A DNA stretch of 64,000 nt from Arthrobacter sp. 18067 (GTDB lineage Bacteria; Actinomycetota; Actinomycetes; Actinomycetales; Micrococcaceae), in the NCBI RefSeq assembly GCF_902706295.1, contig NZ_CACSJJ010000022.1, positions 38,897-102,896 on the forward strand. Reading direction: 5' to 3'. The notes below the pieces were generated by a model that saw only the letters and a program-made list of their open reading frames with translations, was not told where the DNA came from and ran no database searches. Below are positions 52,510-61,739 of the stretch, one piece after another. The stretch's first letter is position 1. Every line of letters starts with the position of its first letter. The translations under genes were made by a program, and so were the position numbers.

Positions 52510-53280
52510 ATGACTGAAGGTGGGGGTGACGCGCGCGCCGCAGTGGCCGCCGTCGACGACGCCGCTGAACCGCAGTCCACCGTGGGTGGTGCCGGCGAAG
52601 AAGCTGCTTCTGAAACTGTTCGCAAAGCGACGCCGGAGCGGGACACGTGGCTGCCCCGCTGGCTGGTGGCACACCCGCTCTACGCAGGCTGGGCCTGGAC
52701 GGTCGTCTGGTCCGGGCTCATCGTGTTGGACGAAGTGGTGGACCTTGCCGGATGGACCTGGTACCTGCTGGTCCTGGTGGCTGCGCTGCCGACGTTGGCC
52801 TCAACGCTGGTGGTCCTGCATGCCACGCCCCGGAGCCACCTCAGGGCTGTGGACGCAACGGTACTTGGTCATTTCTTCGTGCGGTTCCTGGCGCTCGTTG
52901 CGGCCTTCATGGTGTGGGCTGCCTCCGTGGTGATGAGCGCCTCCATCTCCACCACGGTCCAGTCCTTGATAGGCGACTCCGAAAAGGAAGTCACGGCCCT
53001 CGGCTTCAATATCATGCTGGCCGCGGTTCCCTTGGTGCTGTCGATCCTCTGGATGGCGTTCATCGTGCGCTGTGCGTGGTTCCTGCGGCGGTTGCGGGGC
53101 TGGCGGCAAGTACCCGTGAAGACAAGGGTTCCCAAGAAGTTCCTCAAAGGACGCCCCAGGCTCAAGCGCGTGGTGGTGGGGCTCGCCCATCCGGGACTCT
53201 TGCTGGTGGCAGGCCTTGTGACCTCGTTGTTGGCACTGTTCGTCGACGCCCTGGAAGTGACGCTGGACGTGCTCGGGTAA
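52510..53280 (+). CDS. Hypothetical membrane protein
   Basis: A 256-residue protein with an acidic N-terminal region (about 1-45), then about five hydrophobic helices (around 55-75, 81-103, 118-142, 162-185, 225-247) and a basic loop (RRLRGWRQVPVKTRVPKK). No domain is recognised. It is divergent from the MTH1-like gene (56 bases between starts) and converges on xerD. Confidence 0.75.
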   Translation: MTEGGGDARAAVAAVDDAAEPQSTVGGAGEEAASETVRKATPERDTWLPRWLVAHPLYAGWAWTVVWSGLIVLDEVVDLAGWTWYLLVLVAALPTLASTLVVLHATPRSHLRAVDATVLGHFFVRFLALVAAFMVWAASVVMSASISTTVQSLIGDSEKEVTALGFNIMLAAVPLVLSILWMAFIVRCAWFLRRLRGWRQVPVKTRVPKKFLKGRPRLKRVVVGLAHPGLLLVAGLVTSLLALFVDALEVTLDVLG

Positions 53281-53301
53281 CCGGGCGCCTGAGGTATGCC
53301 C

Positions 53302-54261
53302 TTAGCCCAGCGCCCTGGGGTGAGCCGCTGCATAAACCTCGCGCAGCGTATCCGCGGTGACCAACGTGTAAACCTGCGTGGTGGTCACGGAGGCATGGCC
53401 GAGCAACTCCTGCACTACCCTGACATCCGCGCCGCCCTCAAGCAGATGTGTCGCGAAAGAGTGTCGCAGCGTGTGCGGTGAGACGTCCTTGGTGATGTTG
53501 GCTTTCTCGGCCGCCGCCTTGAGAATCGTCCAGGCGCTCTGCCTGCTGATCCGGCCACCCCGGGCGTTGAGGAACAGCGCCGGGGTGCCTTTGCCCTTGG
53601 ACGCCAGCAGGGGCCTGCCGCGGACAACATAGGACCCGACGGCGCGGGCTCCGTAAGAGCCAAGGGGCACCAGCCGCTCCTTGGAGCCTTTGCCGAACAA
53701 CCTCACGATGGCAGGGTCGCCCCCGGTGTCTTCGAGGGAAACGTCGTCCACGTCCAAACCGACGGCCTCGCTGATGCGGGCTCCGGTGGAGTAGAGGAAT
53801 TCAAGGAGTGCGCGGTCCCTGAGCCCGGTAGGCGTATCAGCGCCCGCGGCCTCCAGGATACGCGTGACCTCGCCAACGCTGATGGCTTTTGGAAGGCGTT
53901 TGCCCGGCATAGGCGGGTGGACATCGCTGGCGGGGTCCGCCGTCGTGGTTCCCTCGAGTGCCCAGAACTTGTGAAGTCCGCGGACGGCCACAACTGTTCG
54001 CGCCGCAGAGCGAACACCCAGCACAGCGGCGCCATCGCTGCCGTCTGACAATGCCTGAACGAAAGCCGTCACGTGATGCCGGGTAATATTGCCGGGCCGT
54101 TCCACCCCCTGTGTCACCAGGAAGTTCGAGTACCGGGCCAAATCGCGGCGGTAGGCAGCCAGGGTGTTCGCGGCCAGGCCGCGCTCCACGCCTACGTGCT
54201 GAAGGTAGTCGGTGACGGCGCGATCAATGCCAGTGGGGGTTCGAGTGGCGGCCTCGGCCAT
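53302..54261 (-). CDS. xerD: Site-specific tyrosine recombinase XerD
   Basis: XerD resolves chromosome dimers at dif with XerC. The ATG at 54261, two bases after the NUDIX stop, gives 319 residues. The N-terminal SAM-like domain (about 12-110) is followed by the catalytic set Arg162 (TGARISE), Lys191 (GKGSKER), HTLRHSFATH (His263, Arg266), LLGHA (His289) and Tyr298. Context matches Rv1701 (xerD), so this is the housekeeping recombinase, not a phage integrase. Confidence 0.95.
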   Translation of the reverse strand: MAEAATRTPTGIDRAVTDYLQHVGVERGLAANTLAAYRRDLARYSNFLVTQGVERPGNITRHHVTAFVQALSDGSDGAAVLGVRSAARTVVAVRGLHKFWALEGTTTADPASDVHPPMPGKRLPKAISVGEVTRILEAAGADTPTGLRDRALLEFLYSTGARISEAVGLDVDDVSLEDTGGDPAIVRLFGKGSKERLVPLGSYGARAVGSYVVRGRPLLASKGKGTPALFLNARGGRISRQSAWTILKAAAEKANITKDVSPHTLRHSFATHLLEGGADVRVVQELLGHASVTTTQVYTLVTADTLREVYAAAHPRALG

Positions 54262-54263
54262 GC

Positions 54264-54926
54264 TCAGCGCTGGCTCGGGTGGGCCGGCCACGGCGCATTG
54301 GCGGGACGAAGACTGGTGAATCCATCGGCCTTCGCGGCAGCGGCAGCCAAGATACCCACTACTGCCGAGGGATTGTGGAGGCGGCCTTCGAGCACAGCAC
54401 GTACGGCGTCATCGAGGGGCACCCAATGCAACTCGATCTCCGCCTCTTCGTCGGTGCGCGTGTGGCGGTCCGCCTCCGGTACATCGCTGAGTCCGCGTGC
54501 CAAATAGATGCGGATGGCCTCACTGGACGAGCCCGGCGAGTTGAAGAAGTCCGCCAGGACGTTCCATGTGGCCGCGGTCAGGTCCGCTTCCTCTGCCAGC
54601 TCCCGTGCCGCGCCCACCACGAAGTCTTCGCCTTCGACATCAAGGAGGCCGGCTGGAATCTCCCAAAGGTCCATGCCCACGGGATGCCGGTACTGCTTCA
54701 ACAGCAGGATCTCGCCGTCCACATTCATGGGAAGCACCGCGACGGCGCCCGGGTGGTCGATGTAATCACGGACCAAGGTGTCAGTGTCGTCGCTGAGCTG
54801 GAACGAGTCGCTGACCACGTCCCAAATGCGGCCCTCGTAAACCTTGCTGGTAGACAAAAGACGGCGCGGGCTCGGCATGTCCGAAACCTGCCTGGATGTG
54901 CGGGGGGTTTCAGAAATACCGGGCAT
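54264..54926 (-). CDS. NUDIX hydrolase, ADP-ribose pyrophosphatase type (Rv1700-like)
   Basis: A 220-residue NUDIX enzyme with the box GEDFVVGAARELAEEADL following IPAGLLDVEGED, and LLLKQYRHPVGMDLWE ahead of it, typical of ADP-ribose pyrophosphatases such as Rv1700. A C-terminal Ala-rich helix follows. It lies between pyrG and xerD, the same order as in Mycobacterium. It starts 28 bases after the pyrG stop. Confidence 0.93.
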   Translation of the reverse strand: MPGISETPRTSRQVSDMPSPRRLLSTSKVYEGRIWDVVSDSFQLSDDTDTLVRDYIDHPGAVAVLPMNVDGEILLLKQYRHPVGMDLWEIPAGLLDVEGEDFVVGAARELAEEADLTAATWNVLADFFNSPGSSSEAIRIYLARGLSDVPEADRHTRTDEEAEIELHWVPLDDAVRAVLEGRLHNPSAVVGILAAAAAKADGFTSLRPANAPWPAHPSQR

Positions 54927-54953
54927 CGCGCCGTCCTTCGTTGAGTATTGCAG

Positions 54954-56699
54954 TTACTTGGCGGCTACCGTGCGGGCACCGGTCTTGGTGGCAACAGAGA
55001 CGCCTTCACGACGCTCAAGGGCAGCCTTGACCAAGCCTGCGAACAGCGGGTGGGGCCGCGTCGGGCGGGAACTGAGCTCCGGGTGCGCCTGCGTCGCCAC
55101 GTAGTACGGGTGGACGTCGCGGGGAAGCTCAACGTATTCCACCAGTTTGCCGTCAGGGGACGTACCGGAGAACACCAGGCCTTCGGCCGCAATCTGGTCG
55201 CGGTACTTGTTGTTGACCTCGTAGCGGTGGCGGTGGCGTTCGCTGACGGTAGTGGTGCCGTAGGTCTCTGCAATGACAGAGCCCTCGTCCAGCTTGGCTT
55301 CGTAGAGGCCAAGGCGCATGGTGCCGCCAAGGTCTCCCTTGCCTTCCACGATGTCCAGCTGCTCTTCCATCGTGGCGATGACTGGGTACTTGGAATCGGG
55401 CTCGAACTCGCTGGAGGAAGCACCTTCGAGGCCAACGACGTTGCGGGCGTACTCGATCACCATGCACTGCAGGCCAAGGCACAGGCCCAGGACCGGAAGC
55501 TTGGACTCACGGGCGAACTTCAACGCGCCGAGCTTGCCCTCGAGGCCACGGATGCCAAATCCACCCGGTACACAAATGGCGTCTACACCGGCGAGGGCCT
55601 TGGTTGCACCTGCGAGGGTTTCGCACTCGTCCGAGGGGACCCAACGGATCTTGACCTTGGCTTCGTTGGCGAAACCGCCGGCGCGGAGTGCCTCGGTGAC
55701 CGAGAGGTAGGCGTCCGGAAGGTCGATGTACTTGCCCACCAGTGCCACCTCAACCTCATGCTTGGGGTTGTGGACGGCTTCAAGCAGCTTGTCCCACTTG
55801 CTCCAGTCAACGTCCTTGAACGGCAAGTCCAGTGCACGGACGATGTAGGAATCCAGGCCCTGCGAGTGAAGGGTCTTGGGGATGTCGTAAATGCTGGGTG
55901 CGTCGGCGGCGTTAACCACGGCGTCGATGTCGACGTCGCACATGCGGCCGATCTTCTCGCGCATGGCGTCAGGCACTTCGCGGTCCGAGCGGATCACGAT
56001 CGCCTCAGGCTGGATGCCAATGGAGCGAAGGGCTGCCACGGAGTGCTGCGTCGGCTTGGTCTTCAGTTCCTGGGAAGGACCGATGTACGGGACCAGTGAG
56101 ACGTGCAGGAAGAAGACGTTGTTGCGGCCAACGTCCTGGCGGACCTGGCGGGCCGACTCCAGGAACGGCTGCGACTCGATGTCGCCCACCGTGCCGCCGA
56201 TTTCGGTGATGATGACGTCCGGAGCGTTCTTGCCCTCGGCAGGCAGGCGCATGCGGCGCTTGATTTCATCGGTGATGTGCGGAATGACCTGGACGGTGTC
56301 TCCGAGGTATTCGCCGCGACGTTCCTTGGCGATAACGGTGGAGTAGATCTGGCCCGTTGTGACGTTGGCCGAACCTTCAAGGTTTTCATCGAGGAAGCGC
56401 TCGTAGTGTCCGATGTCGAGGTCGGTTTCGGCGCCGTCATCCGTCACGAATACTTCGCCGTGCTGGAAGGGGTTCATCGTGCCCGGATCCACGTTCAGAT
56501 AGGGATCGAGCTTCTGCATAGTTACAGACAAACCGCGTGCCCGCAGCAGGTGGCCGAGGCTGGAAGCCGTCAGACCCTTACCGAGCGAGGACGCCACACC
56601 ACCGGTGACGAAGATGTGTTTGGTCGTCTTGGACGAGCCCGGGAACCGGGAATTTACACGGGAATTTGATCGCTGCACCACGGAATTCGAGCTTATCAT
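54954..56699 (-). CDS. pyrG: CTP synthase
   Basis: PyrG makes CTP from UTP, ATP and glutamine. The ATG at 56699, with GGAAGG upstream, gives 581 residues. The synthetase domain has HIFVTGGVASSLGKGLTASSLG and VDPGTMNPFQHGEV; the C-terminal class I amidotransferase has LGLCLGLQCM (nucleophile Cys) and a late HPE motif. GTG starts at 56681 or 56678 are possible, since homologues often begin near RSNSRVNSRFPG. Confidence 0.96.
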   Translation of the reverse strand: MISSNSVVQRSNSRVNSRFPGSSKTTKHIFVTGGVASSLGKGLTASSLGHLLRARGLSVTMQKLDPYLNVDPGTMNPFQHGEVFVTDDGAETDLDIGHYERFLDENLEGSANVTTGQIYSTVIAKERRGEYLGDTVQVIPHITDEIKRRMRLPAEGKNAPDVIITEIGGTVGDIESQPFLESARQVRQDVGRNNVFFLHVSLVPYIGPSQELKTKPTQHSVAALRSIGIQPEAIVIRSDREVPDAMREKIGRMCDVDIDAVVNAADAPSIYDIPKTLHSQGLDSYIVRALDLPFKDVDWSKWDKLLEAVHNPKHEVEVALVGKYIDLPDAYLSVTEALRAGGFANEAKVKIRWVPSDECETLAGATKALAGVDAICVPGGFGIRGLEGKLGALKFARESKLPVLGLCLGLQCMVIEYARNVVGLEGASSSEFEPDSKYPVIATMEEQLDIVEGKGDLGGTMRLGLYEAKLDEGSVIAETYGTTTVSERHRHRYEVNNKYRDQIAAEGLVFSGTSPDGKLVEYVELPRDVHPYYVATQAHPELSSRPTRPHPLFAGLVKAALERREGVSVATKTGARTVAAK

Positions 56700-56845
56700 C
56701 AATTACGCCTTCCAAGCGTCTGTTCGGATTCCCCAAATGGTCAATAGTTGCTCACCACCGCATTCCAAGCAAGAGCCGGGCGGGATTAAGTGTCCCGATG
56801 TGATAGTGCTCGCACTCCCCGCGGTACCCTGCCGTGGCCTTGGAA

Positions 56846-58585
56846 TCAGGCGCGCTGCGGCAGGAGCTTTGCGTCGTCCAACAATTCCTGGGCGTGCGCC
56901 TGCGCAGACTCGGAGTCCTCTTGCCCGGCCAGCATGCGTGCCAGTTCCTTGACGCGCTCGTCATCGCTCAACAGCTGGACGTCACTGGAGGTGAACCCGG
57001 TGGTTGTCTTCCCGTCGGCGCCCCGCACCGAGGTTTTTGTCACGCGGATGTGTTGATCGGCGAATGCAGCTACCTGGGGCAGGTGCGTTACCACCAGGAC
57101 CTGGACGTGGCGGGCCAGCATGGCGAGCCGGCGTCCGATTTCGACGGCGGCACGCCCACCCACGCCTGCGTCCACCTCATCGAAGACGAACGTCGGAACA
57201 GGATCCACGGCGGCGAGCACTACCTCGATGGCCAACATGACCCTGGACAGTTCACCGCCAGAGGCTCCCTTGCCCAACGGACGTGCCGGGGCACCAGAGT
57301 GCGGCTGGAGGAGGAAAGCGATCTCGTCGGTGCCCCACGGGCCCAGCGTTCCGCTGCCATCGACCTCGATGACCAACGTGGCATCTGCCATTGCCAAGGC
57401 CTTCAGCTCCGCGCTCACCCGGGCTGAGAGGTCCTTGGCCGCCTTGAGGCGGGCCTTGCTGATGGCCGATGCCTGCTTGCGGAGAGTTGCCTCCGCAGAG
57501 GCAACTTCAGCATCCAGGGACTCGATCCGGCTGGAGTCATCCTGCAACTCATCCAGGCGCGTCCTCGCAGCAGCCGACCATTCGAGTACTTCGTCGATGC
57601 TCGGGGCATATTTGCGGATCAGCTTGGCCAGGGCAGCCCGGCGTTCCTCGATTTCGGAGAGCCGCTCAGGGCCTTCGGTGTCCAATGCGGCTTGGTAGCT
57701 TGAGAGCTCAGCCGCGATGTCGTTGAGGAGAAACCCAACTTCAGCGAGCCGGGTGGCAGCCGAACGAAGTTCTTCGTCGTGCTCCGCTACGTGCTCCAGC
57801 GTCCGTTTCGCCGCGTCCACCATGGAGGTTGCGTCACCGGCGTCCCCGAATTCCTCCGCAATGAGGGACTCATGGGCTGCTGCTGCGGCCAGCCGGAGCT
57901 CTTCGACGTTCGCAAGCTTCACGGCCTCGGCTTTGAGAGTCTCGTCTTCGCCCGGCTGGGGATCCACCTCGTCGATTTCCTTGAGGGCCGCGTCCAGCGA
58001 CTCAGCCTCGCGGAGTCGTTCGCGGGCCTCGCTGCGGAGCGTTTCAAGTTCTGTCTGGATCGCTTTCCAGTGGTTGTACAGATCCTGATACTCCCCCAGC
58101 GTTTTGGCCAGGGGCGCTCCGGCAAACCTGTCCAGAGCATGCCGTTGCGCAGTTGCGCTCTTGAGACGGATCTGGTCGGACTGGCCATGAACCACCACCA
58201 GGCTCTCCCCCAGTTCGGCCAACACCCCCACAGGTGCCGCGCGCCCGCCAACGTAGGCCCGGCTGCGACCATCGGCACCCACGGTGCGGGCCAGCAGGAG
58301 CTCAGCCACGCCGTCGAACTCTTCCGCTTCGCCGCCGGCCTCCTTGGCACGCTCCACGGCGCTGTGCGCGGGATCCAGCTTCAGCACAGCTTCGGCGGAC
58401 GCGGACTTGGCGCCACTACGGACGGCGCCGGCATCCGATCGGGCACCAAGAAGAAGCCCGACGGCGGTCACCACCATGGTCTTGCCCGCGCCGGTTTCGC
58501 CGGTAACGACACTCAGGCCGGGGCCCAGCGGCAGGGCGGCGTCGGTAATGACGCCAAGGTCACGGATTCGGAGTTCTTCAAGCAT
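56846..58585 (-). CDS. recN: DNA repair protein RecN
   Basis: RecN is an SMC-like ATPase that acts in double-strand break repair. The 579-residue product has the P-loop GETGAGKT (29-36), a central coiled-coil region (about 160-370, rich in Leu/Ala/Glu/Arg), the ABC signature KGASGGELSRVMLAIE and Walker B TFVFDEVDAGVGG. It is preceded by nadK three bases away, so the two are co-transcribed. A 143-base gap separates it from pyrG. Confidence 0.95.
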   Translation of the reverse strand: MLEELRIRDLGVITDAALPLGPGLSVVTGETGAGKTMVVTAVGLLLGARSDAGAVRSGAKSASAEAVLKLDPAHSAVERAKEAGGEAEEFDGVAELLLARTVGADGRSRAYVGGRAAPVGVLAELGESLVVVHGQSDQIRLKSATAQRHALDRFAGAPLAKTLGEYQDLYNHWKAIQTELETLRSEARERLREAESLDAALKEIDEVDPQPGEDETLKAEAVKLANVEELRLAAAAAHESLIAEEFGDAGDATSMVDAAKRTLEHVAEHDEELRSAATRLAEVGFLLNDIAAELSSYQAALDTEGPERLSEIEERRAALAKLIRKYAPSIDEVLEWSAAARTRLDELQDDSSRIESLDAEVASAEATLRKQASAISKARLKAAKDLSARVSAELKALAMADATLVIEVDGSGTLGPWGTDEIAFLLQPHSGAPARPLGKGASGGELSRVMLAIEVVLAAVDPVPTFVFDEVDAGVGGRAAVEIGRRLAMLARHVQVLVVTHLPQVAAFADQHIRVTKTSVRGADGKTTTGFTSSDVQLLSDDERVKELARMLAGQEDSESAQAHAQELLDDAKLLPQRA

Positions 58586-58588
58586 GGT

Positions 58589-59620
58589 TCACTTCGCATT
58601 CGTGGAGTCGGGAAGGTCACCGTCCCGGGGACCATCTACATCCCGCGGACTGGGCAACGGAGCCGGTGAAAGGGTACGGATGACGGGGATGGGACCGGTG
58701 TGGACTTCGCCGCTCCGGGGAGCCGGGCCACGCCAGCCGTGGATGGGCAGCTCGAACTTGCGGACAAGCCGGGCCGAGAACGGCGTCTTATGGGTGCGCG
58801 CGAGCCGTACCGGGGTAGCGGAGCGCGTGACTTCAACGCGGGCACCCGGCGGGAGATCCACGGAACGCCGCCCATCGCACCATAGAACGCCCAGGGCGTC
58901 TGTCCTGTTCATGATTTCGACGGCCAGCTTGGACCGCGGCGACACCACCAAGGGCTTGGCGAACAGCGCATGGGCACTGATGGGAACGATGACCAAGGCT
59001 TCCACCTCCGGCCAGACGACTGGCCCGCCGGAAGAAAAGGCATAAGCAGTGGAACCTGTGGGGGTTGCCAGGACAACGCCATCGCATCCGAACGACGTCA
59101 ACGGACGTTCATCCACCTCCGTGACTACTTCCAACATGCGTTCGCGGTTGGCCTTCTCGATGGCTGCCTCGTTCAACGCCCACGTGTGCCAAATCTTCTG
59201 GCCCTTGACCCAGACCTGGACGTCAATAGTCATGCGCTCTTCCACCGTGTACTGACGGCTGGCAATCCACTCGACAGTCTGCGCGAGGTCTGCGCGTTCA
59301 CTCTCGGCCAGGAAGCCAACGTGTCCCAGGTTCACACCCAGCAGCGGGACGTCCACCTCTCGGACCAACTCTGCGGCCCTCAGGATGGTTCCGTCGCCGC
59401 CCAGGACCATTACCAACTCCACGTCCTCCAGGTTGACGTGGTCGTTGAGAATCTCAATAGGCGTGTCCAACGCACCGAAAAACCGTTCAACATCGGCGAG
59501 TTCGGACTTTTGCAGCACGGGCACCAAGCCTGACGAATGCAGTTGCGTACAGGCATCCCACGCTGCACGGAGCGATTCCTCCCGCCCTGTGTGGGCAAGG
59601 ACAAGTACACGCCTGCTCAT
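58589..59620 (-). CDS. nadK: NAD kinase
   Basis: NadK phosphorylates NAD to NADP using ATP or polyphosphate. The 343-residue product has GGDGTIL (74-80), LGVNLGHVGFLAE, and NEAAIEK and TPTGSTAYAFSSGGPVV motifs. The last 45 residues are a Pro/Arg-rich tail beyond the fold. It lies between tlyA and recN as in Rv1694-Rv1696. ATG start. Confidence 0.95.
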   Translation of the reverse strand: MSRRVLVLAHTGREESLRAAWDACTQLHSSGLVPVLQKSELADVERFFGALDTPIEILNDHVNLEDVELVMVLGGDGTILRAAELVREVDVPLLGVNLGHVGFLAESERADLAQTVEWIASRQYTVEERMTIDVQVWVKGQKIWHTWALNEAAIEKANRERMLEVVTEVDERPLTSFGCDGVVLATPTGSTAYAFSSGGPVVWPEVEALVIVPISAHALFAKPLVVSPRSKLAVEIMNRTDALGVLWCDGRRSVDLPPGARVEVTRSATPVRLARTHKTPFSARLVRKFELPIHGWRGPAPRSGEVHTGPIPVIRTLSPAPLPSPRDVDGPRDGDLPDSTNAK

Positions 59621-59633
59621 CGGGTTCTGCTTT

Positions 59634-60446
59634 CTAGTGGTTCGGCCAGAGTTTCGTAATCAACGCAGCAACGTCCCCGTCACGCTCTTCGATCTTAGGC
59701 AACACCGCGGACATCCTGCGCTTCATCCACAGGAAGTACTCAACATTTCCGTCCTGGCCCGGCAGCGGACTGGCCGCGAGGTCCATCAGATCCAGCCCCG
59801 CGTCCACCGCAGCCCGGGCAACCTGGGCGACGGCCCGGCGTCGTTCATTCTCGGATGAGACCACGCCGGTTCGGCTCAGCCGCTCCTTTCCCACTTCGAA
59901 CTGCGGCTTGACCATCAGGACAAGGTCGCCGCCGGGTTCAGTGCAGCCTGCGAGCGGAGCCAGGACCAGGGTCAAAGAAATGAAGGACAAATCGGCCACC
60001 GTCAGCTGCGCCGGCCCGCCAACCTGCTCCGGAGTCATGTACCTGACGTTAAGGCCCTCGTGGACGTCCACACGGGCGTCATCGCGGAGGTGCGGCACCA
60101 ACTGGCCGTGCCCGACGTCCACCGCCACAACGCTTGCCGCTCCCTGCCGGAGCAGGACATCGGTAAAACCTCCTGTGGAGGCACCGGCGTCGAGACACCG
60201 CTTTCCGGCAACCACGACGGCGGGAAACGCCTTCAGCGCACCGGCCAGTTTGTGCCCGGCACGGCTGACATAGATATCTTCCAGATGTGATTCGACATCC
60301 AACTCGGTATCCGCATTCACTTGGATGGCGGCCTTCGGGAGGACAGTTCCCGCGGAACTTACCTTTCCGTCACTGATGAGCTTTGCGGCATGGGTACGGG
60401 ACCTCGCCAGCCCTCGGGTAACGAGCTCCTGATCGAGACGTGCCAT
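59634..60446 (-). CDS. tlyA: rRNA 2'-O-methyltransferase TlyA
   Basis: TlyA methylates 2'-O positions in 16S and 23S rRNA; loss in M. tuberculosis causes capreomycin resistance. The 270-residue product has an S4 RNA-binding domain (about 1-60: MARLDQELVTRGLARSRTHAA), the SAM loop DAGASTGGFTD (86-96), and a KPQFEVG motif. Position next to nadK-recN supports the call. Some homologues are haemolysins by old name only. Confidence 0.94.
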   Translation of the reverse strand: MARLDQELVTRGLARSRTHAAKLISDGKVSSAGTVLPKAAIQVNADTELDVESHLEDIYVSRAGHKLAGALKAFPAVVVAGKRCLDAGASTGGFTDVLLRQGAASVVAVDVGHGQLVPHLRDDARVDVHEGLNVRYMTPEQVGGPAQLTVADLSFISLTLVLAPLAGCTEPGGDLVLMVKPQFEVGKERLSRTGVVSSENERRRAVAQVARAAVDAGLDLMDLAASPLPGQDGNVEYFLWMKRRMSAVLPKIEERDGDVAALITKLWPNH

Positions 60447-60449
60447 GCG

Positions 60450-60743
60450 TTAGCTGTCGCCTTCCGGGCGGGAGTTGCTTTTGGGGGACGCCGGAAGTCC
60501 GGGTTCGGCGTCCAGGGCCTCCAGCAGGGAGTCATGGAGTCCTGAGTACAATTCACCGTGGTCTGCCACGGGAGTCGCTGGCACCAGGCCCAAGATCCCC
60601 AGAGCCTTGTCCACCAGTGGGTCCCCCGTGGGAATCGCGGCGTCCGGCCATTGAATCTCGGGGCGTGCCGGTTCGGGACCGTCAAGCATGTGGCCTTCGT
60701 GGTTTTCCGGTTCCGGATCCGGAAGGTTGTTGGGCTCGGTCAT
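60450..60743 (-). CDS. Small conserved hypothetical protein (Rv1693-like position)
   Basis: A 97-residue acidic protein without a recognised domain. Pro/Glu-rich termini flank a possible short helical segment (DPLVDKALGILGLVP, about 41-55, and ELYSGLHDSLLEALD). It starts nine bases after the HAD gene stop and ends three bases before tlyA, so it is in the same transcript. A small protein in this place is conserved in actinobacteria. Its role is unknown. Confidence 0.8.
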   Translation of the reverse strand: MTEPNNLPDPEPENHEGHMLDGPEPARPEIQWPDAAIPTGDPLVDKALGILGLVPATPVADHGELYSGLHDSLLEALDAEPGLPASPKSNSRPEGDS

Positions 60744-60752
60744 CGCACCAGT

Positions 60753-61739
60753 CTAGTGAGTCCGCCAGTCCAGCTGCGGCGCCCGTGCTACAGCCGTGGT
60801 GGGAACTGCGGCCCACCAGGCTGCGCAGGCTGCGCGCCAAGCGTCAAGGTCGTCCTCGCCACCCGTGACTGTGACGGTGCCATCCCCGGCAACTGCTGAG
60901 GCTGCACCGCAACGGAACGTTCCGCCGTCGCTGACAACCTCGGGGTACGGGGCATAAAGGCCCTCGAGGTCCGCCAGTAGGTAGTCGGGACGCTCGTCGG
61001 TCCGCGCCGCCAGGATGGTACGGGTGGTGTCCACGCCGGTGAGGACAGCCGCCGTCGCAAATCCTGCGCGATTGCCGCCCAGGATGTCGGTGTCCAGACG
61101 GTCTCCGACCACCAGAGGCCGGGTGGCGTTGAGCCGCTTTGCGGCGGCGTGGAACAGCGGTGCCTCCGGCTTTCCGGCCACCAACGGGGTCTTTCCCGTG
61201 GCTGCTGCTACCGCAGCCACCAACGTGCCATTCCCCGGCGCCATACCGCGAGCCTGCGGAATGGACATGTCCGTGTTGGTGGCAAACCACATGGCTCCCC
61301 CGGCCACCACATACGATGCCTCTGCGAGATCCTTCCAACCAATCTCCGGATTGAATCCCTGGACTACGGCCACAGGGGACTCGGCCGCACTGTGCACCGG
61401 CTTAAGGCCAACCAATTCGATCTCATGGGCCAATGCCGCGCTGCCCGTGATGAGGACATGCGCCCCCGCAGGCAGCATGGAAGCCAGAAGCTCCCCCGCT
61501 GCCTGCGAGGAGCTGACCACCTGATGGTCCTCCGCCGGTGCACCCAGCTCACGCAGGTGCGCCGCGACCTGGGCCGGCGTCCGGGAGGCATTGTTGGTCA
61601 CGTACCCCAGGCCAACGCCCACGGTTTCGAGACGCTGCAACGACTCCACGGCCCCCGGGATGGCATGCGGTCCTGCATAGACCACTCCATCCAGATCTGA
61701 CAGGACAGCATCAAAGGAGGAGATCAGTGAATCAGCCAT
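60753..61739 (-). CDS. HAD-superfamily IIA phosphatase (Rv1692-like)
   Basis: The ATG at 61739 gives 328 residues. HAD motif I is SDLDGVVY (D15 nucleophile, D17), with GYVTNNASRTP as motif II and GKPEAPLFHAA and VVGDRLDTDILGGNRAG as motifs III and IV. The Mycobacterium homologue Rv1692 has been described as a glycerol-3-phosphate phosphatase, so a phospholipid-recycling role is plausible. The start overlaps the TPR-protein stop by eight bases. Confidence 0.92.
   Translation of the reverse strand: MADSLISSFDAVLSDLDGVVYAGPHAIPGAVESLQRLETVGVGLGYVTNNASRTPAQVAAHLRELGAPAEDHQVVSSSQAAGELLASMLPAGAHVLITGSAALAHEIELVGLKPVHSAAESPVAVVQGFNPEIGWKDLAEASYVVAGGAMWFATNTDMSIPQARGMAPGNGTLVAAVAAATGKTPLVAGKPEAPLFHAAAKRLNATRPLVVGDRLDTDILGGNRAGFATAAVLTGVDTTRTILAARTDERPDYLLADLEGLYAPYPEVVSDGGTFRCGAASAVAGDGTVTVTGGEDDLDAWRAACAAWWAAVPTTAVARAPQLDWRTH

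Noticed and set aside
53302..54261. Phage integrase / integrative element
   Set aside because: The recombinase sits in the conserved pyrG-NUDIX-xerD order and no other phage genes or att repeats are present.
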